A DNA stretch of 64,000 nt from Malania oleifera (GCF_029873635.1 NC_080426.1:54822093-54886092); one strand, 5' to 3'; counted from the first letter of the stretch, positions 44,284-57,160 are shown. Program-made: numbers and translations. The notes: generated from the sequence alone by a model not told the origin.

Positions 44284-46082
44284 TGTAAGAACCTGAGCCG
44301 TGATATATGGGTTTAAATAAATAAGAGAGGGGCAAATTGGGAATTTTCCAAGATTCGTCGATGAAGTCCGTGTGAGTCTCGTCGACGAAGTTTAGAGGCT
44401 CGTCGATGAGGAGAAGCTGAGGGATTTCGAGAAATCGGAGATATCAGGATTCGTCGACGAGCTGTCTATATGACCTCGTCGACAAGGACACCATTTTTTT
44501 GACGAGGACACCCGAGTCAAAGGGCTATAAATATCATTTCTCTTTACTTCCAAGCTAAGAAAACTAAAAATCTTCTCTCTCTCTCTCTAGAACTCTCCCT
44601 ACACTTCCTCTCTCTAGATTTCTTCGCCGTTCGTCGCGATAATCATTAATTTGAAGTTACCACGAGGATCATGAAAGGATTCTCTACAAAACCTATGGAT
44701 CAGAATCCTGTTTCGGAGATTTTTGGGTTTCGGCTTTAAATCGAGGTAAGACTTGGTTTTCTTTTCTTATCGGCTAGTTTGGTAGAGGATAGAGTTGTGA
44801 GTCTCTTCTGTACTGTGATTTGTAGGTTTTGGAACTCGGTTTGCTATTTAGGAGCCTTAGAGTTCGGGATTTGTTAATCGGGGGAAAGGTAAGGGGAATT
44901 GTGTTTATAATGGTCATTTTTGAAATCGGACTCGGTGGAACTGTGGTTCACGGTCCTGTGTATGTTTTGGTTACTCATTTGGGGGGATCTAATGGAGAAA
45001 ACTATATGTTTTTTCATAATTACAGTTTTGGGAAAAAGGGAGCGACGGGCTGCATTCCTGGTTTTGTTGAAAACTAAATGTATATGTTGATTTATACTGT
45101 GTTATAGGGATTGCCATGCCTTGACTTGTTTAAACTGCATGTGTTTGAAAAACCATGATTTTAGATTACCAAATGGGTGTGGTTTGTTTGGTTATATGAG
45201 CATGCATGTGTGTGTGATTGGTTTAAATGCTAGTAGGAACGTGGTTCCGAATTGTTCCAAGTACTAAAAGTGTCCGGCTCTATATCCGAGGGTGTATGAA
45301 ATCACTGGCCATAGGTTAGCAGAGTGTCTGGCTTTATATCCGAGGGCGTGAGCCTATTCCGATAGATCAGGACGAAGGGTGTGGATCCACTAGTTTAGCG
45401 CCGGTATGATGCCATGGGAGTTGGGGATTAGCCATGTGCCGGTGGCACCGTGTTTCTCGGGTTGACTACGGGCCAACGCTGTATGTCATGGGCCGGCTTT
45501 GGGCCTATGGGTGTGACGACACTAGGATTGCTGATTATGTGTGTGCGTGCGTGTATGCACTGTTTTGAAATTAGTACTAGAATTGCATTTAACTGCGTGT
45601 ATGTTGCATCATGATAACACTCAAGTGCCACACACTGATATAACCTGTATTCTTCCTTACTGAGAGGTGTCTCACCCCTGCTGTACATACATATTTTTCA
45701 GGTCCTTCGAGTAACTGGAACTAGCATCCTTGTGTCGGGAGCGTAGTGGCCGGTGTACTGCGAGTAGCACTTGGGTAAGTGTTAGGACTTGTGTTTGTGC
45801 GGGTTGCCATTTTGAGATATGTTGGGCACCCATTTGTACGTTATTTGACGGAACCTTGATTCTGTCCTGGTATAGACTCTGGTATAGTACTATATGTATA
45901 TAGCATGACCTTTTTCGGCTGTATGTATTTTGTTATGTATGGATGTGTATAGGGTGCTTGGGAACCCCACGGGGTCGGACCCTCATCTATTGTCCTGTAT
46001 CTTTGGATGTTTTGTATGATACAGGGACTGGTTGGTTTACATTTTCACCCCTGTGTCCCATTTTCAGGTTCGGGGCGTGACA
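44284..46082 (+). mobile_element. Solo D: solo Gypsy LTR inside the F 3' LTR
   Basis: It begins TGTAAGAACCTGAGCCG and ends TTCGGGGCGTGACA, with a TAACT duplication (44279-44283 and 46083-46087). It is the same LTR family as F, in the opposite orientation and diverged. The GTCGAC cluster (44353-44510) is followed about 15 bp later by the TATA GGGCTATAAATATC (44522-44535). TGAGAGGTGTCTCA lies at 45661-45674. It is a solo LTR produced by LTR recombination. Confidence 0.9.
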
Positions 46083-46149
46083 TAACTGATATAAACTGAA
46101 TCCTCTTACCTTAACCCGAATTTCAACTACGAACTCTACGGTCCCCAAA

Positions 46150-48132
46150 TGTAACGCCCGAAAAATAATGGTATTTAAAGAATAAAGAGAGAGAAAAATG
46201 GAAACAGAAACAGAAGGAGGCAGTAGGCTTCATCGACGAAATTATTAAAGGACTCGTCGATGAGGTGACGTGTCTTGTTGACGAATCCGGCTCTATAAAT
46301 AGTGAAAACCCAAATTTTTGATGAAATTTCAGCGCAGGAAACCCTCTATTTCGCTCTCTACGTCCCTCCCTCCTTCTCTCTTCAATTCCAGCCCCGTTTC
46401 ACACCGAATCGACAATCTGAAGCCACCACGACGCTCCTGGCGAAGTTCTCTGCAAGTTTGCTGGAGCTGATCGTTGGTGGAGTTGGTTTGGATTTTGTCC
46501 CAATCTCAGGGTAAGACATTTTATTCAGCATTTGTCTTTTCTTCAGTTATAAGAAATACAATACACGAAAAAATACTGATGTTTTGTTGTGGGTGATTTG
46601 ATTTTCAGGGTGTTGAGTGGAAAACCCTGCGGGTATAGGGCTAGAGTATAGTAGGGACTTTTCAGAGATAAGGTAAGAGAAATATGCTATGTTAGGAATT
46701 GTTATAATGTTAACAGAGATTTTATACATATGTATAGCTTTTTACCCAATTTTACAGAATATGAGTTTTAAATGCTTGTGTGGCCTGAGTAGATAATTAT
46801 TTGATGATGAACTTATACAGTTTCTACATTATATCATTCTATACAGAATACACAGATATAGATAGTATATTATAGTTTTATTCAAATCAATATGTTATAG
46901 TTTTATACAAATTAGTATATTACAGATTTTCACCCAGAACAGTATATTGTAGTTTTACTCAGATCAGTATATTATAGCTTTATACAGAACAGTATATACA
47001 GTATTTATAGTTTTCCATGTTTCCTATTACCATAGCATATAGAGTATACCGATAGAGTATATAGACAGATATACAGAGATAGCATCATGATGCTACTAAT
47101 ACAAAATATACAGATTACAGAGTTTACAATACAGAAAGATAGCGTTATGGTAATTTTGGAAACATGATGAAAACAGTAAAAGAGTATATATGTATATATT
47201 TAGTATCAAATCCCTGAGGAAGATTACAGACATATATAGTATAGATAAAGAATACAGAGCACGGTACCGTTGCTAGATACAAATAAAGTGCAATCACATA
47301 TCTTAGATAGTGTGTGGGTATCGTCGACCGTGCTCGGAGAGTATGCAGTTTCCTAGTTCGTTAGGTGGAGGGGGCTGATTTGACGAGGTCGCAGTCAGTC
47401 CCGCGTCTAGGAGAGTAAGTAGTTTGGCCGGGCTGAGGTAGTGTAGAGTATATTGACTTATCTGGAGGGCCGACCAGATTAAGTCCCGCCTATAGGTTGC
47501 ACAACCTTGTCATGAGGGGTCAAATCATGACATATAGAGTTCTAGGGATAAAGCACAATTATGTATATGTATACAATTTTACTATATCTGATGAGTATAG
47601 TATGATATTAGCAGTATGAAAAGTAGAAAATACAGATGATACAATTATATTTTAAATTGTGAAAAGAAAGATATGCTTTACAGATTTACTATTGTATTAT
47701 ACTTCAGTTGTTACTTAAACAGTATTCCTAACTTAGTTTCCACACACTAGTAATAGCATATTTCCACTTACTGAGCGTCGACTCACCTTATGAATTTAAC
47801 ATTTTGTAGGTGAGCCAGCTAGGCGAGCAGATCAGGCTCGCAGATAGAGAGTATATTCGTTACCCTGGTTTAGAGGGTAAGTTTGTGTAGGGTTTTGTAT
47901 TTTGGGACAGATATTTTGGAGAGAGATGTATTATATAGTTATGGTTTAGAAATACAAATTCCTAGTATTGTATGATGTCTATGGATGCGTGGACTACGTT
48001 TCCGCTACAGAGGTATGATTTTATATTCAGATTTACCCCGGTGCCTTCCGAGGCTTAAGTTCCATAGCAGGGGGTATTAGAACAGTTTATATATATATAT
48101 ATATAAATGATGCAAAATTTGAGGTTGTTACC
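46150..48132 (+). repeat. Gypsy E 5' LTR
   Basis: A short palindrome cluster (46229-46285) precedes the TATA GGCTCTATAAATAGTG (46289-46304). Subrepeats of CAGTATATTATAGTTTTAT type fill 46800-47010. TGAG-CGTCGA-CTCA lies at 47772-47785. Compared with the 3' LTR it lacks 187 bp of the palindrome cluster. The last base of the LTR is mutated (GTTACC). Confidence 0.92.
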
Positions 48133-48135
48133 GTT

Positions 48136-48147
48136 TGGTATCAAAGC
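48136..48147 (+). other. Gypsy E primer-binding site
   Basis: TGGTATCAAAGC lies three bases after the 5' LTR. It is the Met-tRNA site with one substitution from TGGTATCAGAGC. Confidence 0.85.
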
Positions 48148-48450
48148 TTAGGATGCTAGGTTCTATAGACTTTAGAGTGTAGCAAGAAATAATACTAGAA
48201 TATAGGAAAATATGTGAGGTTTGTTCTGTGATCTGGATATAGTATTTCGTGGTGGTTTCTGTGTTTTTCTTGGGGTGACGACTTTAGAAAAGTCATAGTA
48301 AACTATCAACGAATAATGTGTTTAGGTTATGGGATGTGATTTGGGGTTAGGATACGGAGAGATGGTTAATAGAGAATTTGGAGTTTTAGTTGAATAAGTT
48401 TGGTGTGTAGGGAAATAGAATTCTAAAACGGTGTTATATGTGTTTGCAGG

Positions 48451-49400
48451 ATGGACCTAGGAGGCAATAGCACTCACGCTAGTGGGGATGATGGTGCTGG
48501 TCCTTTTAGCGCAGCAGGTGGAGATTTAGATGCTGTGCTACGTAGTGTGGCTCAGCAAGTTATGGCTGAGATTGCACGGACCTCTAGAGAGCAGGAAGGT
48601 CCACCTTTAGCTCAGGGATGTACCATAGAGAAAATTATGAAGATGAATCCGCTAGCATTTTCTGGAGCAACTGACCCTGCAGTTGGAGAGAACTGGGTGC
48701 AGGAGGTAGAGAAGATTCTGACAGTACTCCATTGCACCAACAAGCAAAGAGTTTTATATGCTCTATATAAGGCTGGCGGGGAAGGCCGAGAGATGGTGGT
48801 CAGCCACCTGACTGTTGGAGGAGCAGAGGGCTATACCAGTGTCGATGACCTGGGCTCGATTCAGGGACGTGTTCTTTGATAGATATTACCCCTTAGTCAG
48901 AGAGGCTCGTGTACAAGAGTTTCTGAGCCTGTCCCAGGGATCATTGACTGTCTAGCAGTATGCGACGAGATTTATCAAACTCTCGCGTTTCTGCCCATAT
49001 ATTGTCCCTGATGAAGTGAAGAAAGCCAGAATGTTCGAGAGGAACCTGAGGTGAGACATTTATAGGCAGGTGGCAGTATTGAGGATCCAGGATTTTGCAG
49101 AGTTGGTTGATAGGGCCACTATAACGGAGGAGAGTCTATCTAGAGAGACAAAGACACATAGTTAGAGGAAGAGGACTGCGCCCTCGAGTTTTCAAGCGGG
49201 TCCCAGCCGAGGCCCTTGGAGAGGAGGTACATCTGGTGGAGGCCAGAGTTAGATGGTAGAGTACAGGGGACTTCAAGGTGGACAACTTCCTGCCATTTGA
49301 CCTAGATGCGGACGGAGACATCCTAGTGAGTGCCAACTGGGGAGAATGTTTGTTATTGCTATGGGAGGCCATGTCATATGGCTTGATCGTGTCAGATGCT
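48451..49400 (+). pseudogene. Gypsy E gag (broken)
   Basis: The frame opens at 48451 (MDLGGNSTHASGDDGAG) and carries the gag core words NWVQEVEKILTVLHC. A frameshift near 48850 continues as FRDVFFDRYYPLVREARVQEF and SLSQGSLTV. A degenerate CCHC knuckle (C-Y-C-Y-G-R-P-C-H-M-A-stop-S-C) lies at 49348-49392. In relatives gag forms the particle. Confidence 0.85.
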
Positions 49401-49479
49401 GTTGAATTATGCACAGGCTCCTAAGCCGTTTCAAGGTGGATATCGGGCGCCTCGCAAAGGTCAGCAGAGAAATACTACA

Positions 49480-50090
49480 CCAGCGAGAGTCTATGCGTTG
49501 ACGCCGGGAGACGCTGAGACGGCTGGAGAAGTGGTCACAAGTATCATTATTGCTTTACCATATAAAATTGTTGTTTTCTTTGATACAGGTGCCACCCATT
49601 CCTTTTATATCAGCGGGATATGTGAAAATAGCTGGAATAGAGACACAACCATTAGATATAGAACTGTCTGTGGGTACGCCGATGGGGTCTGTGGTGAGAT
49701 GCAGGAGGATACTTCGGAATTTTTCAGTAATTATTCAGGAGAGGGTATTATCAGTTGATCTGGTGGTTCTAGATATACAGGGGTTTGATGTAATATTGGG
49801 TATGGACTGGCTAGCTACTCATCATGCCAGTATAAATTGCCATAAGAAAGAAGTTATTTTTAGACCCCTGGGCAAGCAGGAATATAAATTCGTAGGATTA
49901 TGTGTACGTGCTTCACCATAGCTAGTGTCAGCTATTTAGTGAGGAGGCTGTTGCAGGATGGTTGCCAGGGGTATGTTGCATACCTTAAAGAATTGCCAAA
50001 AGAAGAATTGAGACAAGCTGACATACCAGTAGTGAAAGAGTTTCCAGATGTATTTCCAGAAGAATTACCTGGTTTGCCACCTAATTAATA
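49480..50090 (+). pseudogene. Gypsy E protease and RT leader
   Basis: Aspartic protease word VVFFDTGATHSFY starts near 49570, with the catalytic DTG intact. GFDVILGMDWLATHHASINC (49780-49850 region) follows in the neighbouring frame, then FPDVFPEELPGLPPN near 50040, the conserved RT lead-in. Frame changes near 49620 and 49920 break it. Confidence 0.88.
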
Positions 50091-50112
50091 GATTGATTTC
50101 ATTATACACCTA

Positions 50113-51380
50113 TTGTTGGGATCTGCACCAGTATCTAAAGCACCGTACATGGCTCTAGTCGATTTGAAAGAATTGAAAGATCAACTACAGGAATTGTTGG
50201 ATAAGGGTTTTATTAGGCCCAGCGTGTCACCCTGGGGTGCGCTAGTTCTGTACGTGAAAAAGAAGGATGCGACCATGAGACTGTGTATCGATTATAGGGA
50301 GATCAATAAACTGATGATCAAGAATAAATATCCTCTCCCTAGGATCGATGATTTATTTGATCAGCTTTAGGGGACCCAGGTGTACTCTAAAATTGACCTG
50401 CGGTCGGGTTACCATCAGGTGAAAGTTAGAGCAGAGGACATTTCGAAGACCGCATTTTGTACCAGGTATGGGTATTATGAGTTTTTAGTGATGCCATTTG
50501 GGTTGACTAATGTACCAACAGTATTTATGGATCTAATGAATCGGGTGTTCCATCAGTATTTGGACCAGTTTGTGGTTGTGTTCATTGATGATATACTGGT
50601 CTATTTGAGGAGTTTTGAGGAGCACGAGCATCATTTGAGGTTGGTATTGCAGATATTGAGAGAAAGAAAATTTTATGCAAAATTCAAGAAGTGTGAGTTT
50701 TGGTTAAAACATGTTACTTTTCTCGGCCATGTGATCTCTAAAGCAGGTGTATCAGTTGATCCAAGTAAAATAGAGGCAGTGGTGAGTTAGGAAAGGCCGG
50801 GAAATGTTTAGGAAGTCAAGAGTTTTCTGGGATTAGTAGGTTATTACCGGCGCTTTGTAGATGGTTTCTCCAGGCTATCAGGTCCATTAACACGACTTAC
50901 GAGGAAAAATGTAAAGTTTCACTAGACTGACGACTGTGAGTAGAGTTTTTAGGAGTTAAAGTTGGGGTTAGTTTCAGCTCCAGTACTGGCTATTCCTTTA
51001 GGGGAGCATGGGTTCGTAATATACAGTGATGCCTCTTTGAAGGGTCTTGGATGCGTGTCGATGCAGCACGACAGGGTTATTGCACATGCGTCCAAGCAGC
51101 TTAAAGAATATGAGAAGAATTATCCTATCCATGATTTAGAGCTTGCTGCGGTGGTGTATGCTCGTAAGATTTGGAGGCATTACCTATATGGTGGAAAGTG
51201 TGAGATTTTCACGGATCACAAGAGCCTGAAATATTTTTTCACCTAGAAAGAGTTGAATATGAGGCAAAGAAGGTGGCTAGAGCTTATTAAAGACTATGAT
51301 TGCACGATTAGTTACCACCCAGGAAAAGCAAATGTAGTAGCAGATGCTCTGACCAGGAAATCAGGGGGACCCGTACTGAC
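50113..51380 (+). pseudogene. Gypsy E reverse transcriptase and RNase H (broken)
   Basis: RT runs from [15 protein letters not shown] and [11 protein letters not shown] to [27 protein letters not shown] and the catalytic [11 protein letters not shown] (FIDD intact, about 50577-50610), then KKCEFWL and FLGHVIS. Stops occur at 50368-50370 and 50788-50790 and in between. RNase H follows from 50962 with [22 protein letters not shown] and [11 protein letters not shown], ending near [15 protein letters not shown]. Confidence 0.93.
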
Positions 51381-51599
51381 AATTATGGAGATACAATACT
51401 CAATTTTGATGGATTTGGAGAGGCTCAACATAGAATTGGTAGAGAAGAGTCCTCAGGCAGTTATTGTCATTTTAGTGGTTTAGCCTACGCTATACGAGAG
51501 GATTAAAGCAACTTAGGGTGATGATGCGGAGTTGGTGGGGTGATGACTAGAATTCGGGATGGTTAGGGAGAGGAGTTCAGCATATCATATGACTGAGCC

Positions 51600-52420
51600 C
51601 TGCGATTTCGTGTTAGGCTCTGTGTTCTTGTAGATACTGAGATCAGGAGAACTGTATTGGAGGAGGCTCACAAATCCCCATACACCATTCATCTAGGTAG
51701 CACTAAAATGTATCGGGATCTGTGAGAGTATTTTTGGTGGAGTGGGATGAAGAGAGAGATAGCCAAATTTGTATAGCAGTGCTTGATTTGCCAGTAGGTT
51801 AAAGCTGAGCACCAGAGACTAGTAGGACAGTTGCAGCCGTTGTTTATTTCAGAATGGAAGTGGGACCACATGTCTATGGATTTCGTTACGGGGTTACCAC
51901 CAGTGCGGAGGGATTGAATATAATTTGGGTAATTGTTGATCGTTTGACAAAGACTGCCCATTTTATCCCTATTAAAGTCAACTATTCCATGGACAAACTG
52001 GCAGAGATATATGTTCAGGTGATAGTTCACGTCCATGGTGTACCAGTATCCATAGTTTCAGACCGGGATTCTCGGTTTACTTCACGATTTTGGAAAAGTT
52101 TTCAAGAGGCTATGGGTACACAGTTAGCATTTAGCACTGCTTTCCATCCTCAAAGATGGTCAAACTGAGAGGACAATTCAGACACTAGAGGATATGCTTC
52201 GTGCTTGTGTTCTTGATTTTGGAGGCAGTTGGATTATGTTTATGCCGTTAGTCGAGTTTGCCTACAATAACAACTACCAGGAGATGTTATTCTCCTCTCT
52301 TCTAGGACGAGGTAGGCGAAAGATGAGTTTTGGGTCCAGAGATAGTACAACAAGCTTGTGACAAGGTCTGACTAATTAAAGAAAGAATCAGTACAGCACA
52401 GAGTAGATAGAAAAGTTATG
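51600..52420 (+). pseudogene. Gypsy E integrase (broken)
   Basis: The zinc-binding part lies around 51665-51800 (GSTKMYRDL, YFWWSGMK, CLICQ). The catalytic core lies at 51854-52240, with [38 protein letters not shown] and, after a frameshift at the HPQ word, an [18 protein letters not shown] helix. The first two catalytic Asp positions survive. Numerous stops are present. Confidence 0.9.
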
Positions 52421-52470
52421 CAGACACTTCCCGCTGGGAGTTAGAGTTTGAAGTAGGAGATTGGGTATTC

Positions 52471-52848
52471 TTGAAAGTAGCTCCTTTGAGAGGGGTTATG
52501 AGGTTTGGAAAGAAGGGCAAGTTGAGCCCTAGGTATATTGGCCCTTTTGAGATACTAGAGAGAATAGGGTCAGTTGTCTACAGGCTAACTTTACCGCCAG
52601 TATTATCCAGAATACACGACGTGTTTCATGTTGCTACGTTGAGGAAATACGTTCCAGACCCATCCCACATCATTAACTATATAAAGATAGAGCTTAAGGA
52701 TTCATTAGCTTATGAAGAAGCACCAGTACAGATATTAGACAGTAAGACACAAGAATTACGCACAAAAGAAATTCAGTTAGTGAAAGTTTTGTGGAAGAAT
52801 CACGCTATAGAGGAAGCTTCTTGGGAACTCGAGGAGCAGATCAGATAG
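52471..52848 (+). pseudogene. Gypsy E integrase C-terminus with chromodomain
   Basis: A 125-codon frame reads GKLSPRYIGPFEILERIG, then SRIHDVFHVATLRKY, then the chromodomain-type end LVKVLWKNHAIEEASWELEE. The chromodomain defines chromoviruses and directs integration to marked chromatin. This segment remains open, unlike the rest of pol. Confidence 0.88.
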
Positions 52849-53118
52849 AGATACTTGCAGTTGTTTCAAGAGGTATAGAGGTAATCAGGTAAAGTATAAT
52901 AGTTAGATAAGTTTCTTTTGCAGGTACATGTATTGATTTTAGTTAGTAGATAGTTTTTAGTTTCTATATGTGTAATCTCCCAGAACATAAATGTAACCAC
53001 GGTATTCCTCCGCCACAAGGGAGGGCAGGTAATAAAATAAGTAGACCCTTTCCTTTACGAGATGATGGAGTGTATAGAAGGAGATATAGATAGCAAATTT
53101 TGAGGACGAAATTTTATA

Positions 53119-53130
53119 AGGAGGGGAGAA
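53119..53130 (+). other. Gypsy E polypurine tract
   Basis: AAGGAGGGGAGAA directly precedes the 3' LTR TGTAACG. It follows the TTTTGAGGACGAAATT word typical of this chromovirus group. Confidence 0.85.
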
Positions 53131-55325
53131 TGTAACGACCTGAAAAATAATGGTATTTAAATAATAAAGAGAGAGGGAAATGAAAACAGAAATAGAAGGA
53201 AACAGTAGGCTTCGTCGACGAACGTGAGCGTTCGTCGACGCCATTCTATTTTGAAGATAATGCCCGAAAGATTTTTTCACAGGGTCTCGTCGATGAATAC
53301 AGGAAGTTCGTTAACGAGCACATAAGGGGACCTCGTCAATGAGAAGATACCAATAAGGGTTTTAGGATAGTATGAAATTCGTCGACGAGGGAGAAAGTTT
53401 GTCGATGAAATTATTAAAGGACTTGTTGACAAGGTGACGTGTCTCGTCGACGAATCCGGCTTTATAAATAGTAAAAACTCGGATTTTTGATGAAATTTCA
53501 ACGCAGGAAACCCTCTATTTCTCTCTCTACGTCCCTCCTTTATTCTCTCTTTGATTCCGGCCCCGTTTCACGCCGGATCGACAATATGAAGCCACCACGA
53601 TGCTCCTGGAGAAGTTCTCTACAAGTCTGCTGGAGCTGATCGTTGGTGGAGTTGGTTTGGATTCGTCCCAATCTCAAGGTAAGGCATTTTATTCAGTATT
53701 TGTCTTTCCCTCAGTTATAAGAAATACAATACACAAAGAAATACTGATGTTTTGTTTTGGGGGATTTGATTTTTAGGGTGTTGAGTGGAGAACCCTACGG
53801 GTATAGGGTTAGAGTACAGTAGGGACTTTTCAGAGATAAGGTAAGGGAAATATGATGTTCTATGAATTGTTGTAATGTTAATAGAGATTTTACATATATG
53901 TACATACCAAATTTTTACCCAGTTTTACAGAATATGAGTTTTAAATGATTGTGTGGCCTGAGTAGATAATTATTTGATGAAGAACTTATACAGTTTCTAC
54001 AGTATATCATACTATACAGAATACACAGATATAAACAGTATATTACAGTTTTATTCAGATCAGTATGTTATAGTTTTATACAAATCAGTATATTACAGAT
54101 TTTCACCCAAAACAGTATATTGCAGTTTTACTCAGATCAGTATATTATAGCTTTATACAGAACAGTATATACAGTATTTATAGTTTGCCATGTTTCCTAT
54201 TACCATAACATATAAAGTATACAGATAGAGTATATAGACAGAGTATATAGATAGATATACAGAGATAACATCAAGATGCTACTGATACAGAATACAGAGA
54301 TTACAGAGTTTACAGTACAGAAAGATAGCATTATGGTAATTTTGGAAAATGATGAAAACAGTAACAGAGTATATATGTATATATATAGTATTAGATCCCT
54401 GAGGAAGATTACAGACAGATACATTATAGATAAAGAATACAGAGCACGGTACCGTTTCTAGATACAGATAGAGTGCAACCACATATCTTAGATAGTGTGT
54501 GGGTACCGTCGACTGTACTTGGAGAGTATGCAGCTCCCCAGTTCACTGGGTGGAGGGGGCTGGTTTGACGAGGTAGCAGCTAGTCCCGCACCTAGGAGAG
54601 TATGCAATTTGGCCGGGCTGAGGTAGTGTAGAGTATATTAACTTATTTGGAGGGCCGACTAGATTAAGTCCCACCTACAGGCTGCACAACCCTGTCGTGA
54701 GGGGTTAAATCATGACATACAGAGTTCTAGGGATAAAGCACAATTATGTATATGTATACATTTTTACTGTATCTGATGAGAATAGTATGATATTAGCAGT
54801 ATGAAAAGTAGAAAATACAGATGATACAGTTATATTTTAAATTGTGAAAAGAAAGATATGCTTTACAGATTTACTATTGTATTATAGTTCAATTGTTATT
54901 TAAACACTATTCCTAACTTTATTGTCACATACTAGTAATAGCATATTTCCACTTATTGAGCATTCACTCACCCCATGAATTTAACATTTTTCAAGTGAGC
55001 TAACTGGGCGAGCAAATTAGGCTCGTGGATAGAGAGTATATTTGTTACCTTAGTTTAGAGGGTAAGTTTGTGTAAGGTTTTTTATTTTGGGACAGATATT
55101 TTGGAGCGAGATGTATTATATAGTTATGGTTTAGAAATATAGATTCCTGGTATTGTATGATGTATATGGATGTGTGGATTACATTTCCGCTGCATAGGTA
55201 TGGTTTTATATTTAGATTTACCCCGATGCCTTCCGAGGCTTAAGTTCCATAGCAGGGGGTATCAGAACAGTTAATATATATATATATATATATATATAAT
55301 TGATGCAAATTTTGAGGTCGTTACA
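53131..55325 (+). repeat. Gypsy E 3' LTR
   Basis: The full palindrome cluster (53211-53454), with about eight GTCGAC-type units, runs to within 10 bp of the TATA GGCTTTATAAATAGT (53458-53472). TGAG-CATTCA-CTCA lies at 54957-54970. A (TA)n tract (55275-55297) precedes the LTR end. Confidence 0.93.
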
Positions 55326-55942
55326 CCAAAACTATGAATCGAGACTCCAAAACCTACAAATCACAGTACGATACATGCTTACAATCCTTACTACTATACA
55401 TATTCTGAAACAGAAACAAAAATCGAGCCTTACCTCGATTTTGGCCCGAAACTTAAAACCTCTTGAAATGAGATTCCGATCCGCTAGAAACGTAGAGAAT
55501 CCTTCCTTGATCCTCGCAGTAACGTCCGATTTACAAATCTGGCAACGAACAACGAAGAAATCAAGAGAGAGAGAGAGAGAGAGAAAGAGCTTCGAGTTCT
55601 AGAGAAAGAGAGTGAAGATAATAAGCTAACTTAACTTGGAAGCAACCCTTTTGGATATTTATAGCCCTTTGACTTGGGTGGATTCATCAACGAATTGACG
55701 TCCTCGTCGATGAGTCCGCCATCACCTTCGTCGACGAGATGGTGGCCTCGTCGACGAGCAAGATATTTCCAATTTTTCTGAACTTCTCGGCATTCCCTCG
55801 TCGACGTGCCTCTGAATTTTGTTGACGAGGAGGCACTATCCTTCATCGACGAATGATGGCCTCGTTGACGAAGTCTGCACAATTACCCTTTTACCCATCT
55901 CTTAATCAATTTAATCCATTTATCACGAATTAGGTTCTTACA

Positions 55943-56042
55943 ACCTCCTGTCCTTACAAAAATTTCGTCCTCAAAATTTGCAATCTCTCATTACGAACAC
56001 ATTCATACTATCAAATAAATACACACTCTAAGAGGAATCGGT
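55943..56042 (-). other. Gypsy F polypurine-tract region
   Basis: The minus strand reads TTTTGAGGACGAAATTTTTG, then TAAGGACAGGAGGT, directly at the 3' LTR boundary (55943-55980). The same GAGGACGAAATT word precedes the E purine tract. Confidence 0.8.
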
Positions 56043-56295
56043 GGCCATTTATACGCAGCCCCGTTACAATACATACATACTCTAGAGAAAATGGTGGCCA
56101 TTTATACGCAACCCCGTTACGATACATACATACTTTAAAGAAAATGATGGCCATTTATACGCAGCCCCATTACGATACATACATACTCTAGAGAAAACGG
56201 CGGCCATTTATACGCAGCCCCATTACAATACATACATACTCTAAAGAAAATGGCGGCCATTTATACGTAGCCCCGTTGCAATACATACATACCTA
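56043..56295 (-). repeat. 53-bp tandem repeat, five copies, in the Gypsy F 3' region
   Basis: The unit GGCCATTTATACGCAGCCCC and then GTTACAATACATACATACTC recurs five times between the F chromodomain end and its 3' LTR. It could be a transcript-end or packaging feature, or simple slippage. Confidence 0.9.
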
Positions 56296-56474
56296 CATAC
56301 ATTCCCTCTCTTATGGCGAAGGAATACCATGGTTTCATACATACACGGTCTCGGGAGCTCAAAATACTGCAAGACTCTCCCAGAGACTAACCACACAAGA
56401 TTAATACGATAACAAAGAATTACATTCATACATACATACCCATACCAACCCTACTATCACTACTACTCAGAACA

Positions 56475-56850
56475 ACTGCGGATACTTTCGGCGTATATCC
56501 GTTTCTAATTCCCAAGAAGCTTCCTCAACCACGTGATTCCGCCACAATACCTTTACTAACGGTATTTCCTTGGTACGCAACTTCTGAACCTTTCAGTACA
56601 GAATCTGAACTGGTACTTCCTCATACACCAAAGCATCCCCAAGTTCCAAAGTTTCGTAACTAATAACATGTGACGGATCCGACACGTACCTCTTCAACAT
56701 GGATACGTGAAATACGTCGTGGATCCTCGAGAGCGTAGGGGGAAGTGCAATCTGATAGGCTACAAGACCCACTCGTTCGAGAATATCAAACGGTCCGATA
56801 TATCTCTGGCTCAACTTGCCCTTCTTCCCAAATCTCATCACTCTCTTCAT
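56475..56850 (-). pseudogene. Gypsy F integrase C-terminus with chromodomain
   Basis: The minus frame 56850-56593 reads GKLSQRYIGPFDILERVG and SRIHDVFHVSMLKRYV, then a stop after VQILY. It continues as KEIPLVKVLWRNHVVEEASW and RRKYPQLF, the chromodomain end. It is parallel to 52471-52848 of element E. Confidence 0.88.
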
Positions 56851-57160
56851 TAGAGCGATTCTAAGGAATACCTTACCCCCTCCTCAAACTCCAATTCATG
56901 GCAGCAAACATCCGTGTAACTCTTTTGCTGATTCTGAGCCGATCTAATCCTCTCCTGAATCAAACATACCTTCTCAGACGTCTACTGCACAAGTTCAGGT
57001 CCTAAAACTTGACATTCACCAACCTTATCACAATACAAAGGAGATCGACACCTCCGACCATACAAAGCCTCAAATGGTGCCATCCCTATATTAGCCTGGA
57101 AGCTATTGTTATAGGCAAACTCCACTAGTGGCAGAAACTAGATCCAACTACCACCGAAGT

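Larger units (their letters stand above)
46150..55325 (+). mobile_element. Gypsy E: full-length decayed chromovirus, innermost insertion
   Basis: LTRs of 1983 bp (46150-48132) and 2195 bp (53131-55325) begin TGTAACG and end GTTAC(A/C). The CCAAA duplication is perfect (46145-46149 and 55326-55330). A primer-binding site (48136-48147) and polypurine tract (53119-53130) are in place. The internal order is gag, protease, RT, RNase H, integrase, chromodomain. Many in-frame TAG/TGA codons, mostly explicable by C-to-T type change, show that it is inactive. The lineage is probably Tekay/Del. Confidence 0.95.
42950..55942 (-). repeat. Gypsy F 3' LTR in three pieces
   Basis: The pieces 42950-44283, 46083-46149 and 55326-55942 (each end includes one copy of the host-site duplication) align in order with the single right LTR 61220-63323. 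Restoring one copy of each duplication gives a continuous match of about 2.0 kb. The minus-strand promoter part has the palindrome cluster (55872-55683) and then the TATA GGCTATAAATATCC (55666-55653). Confidence 0.9.
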
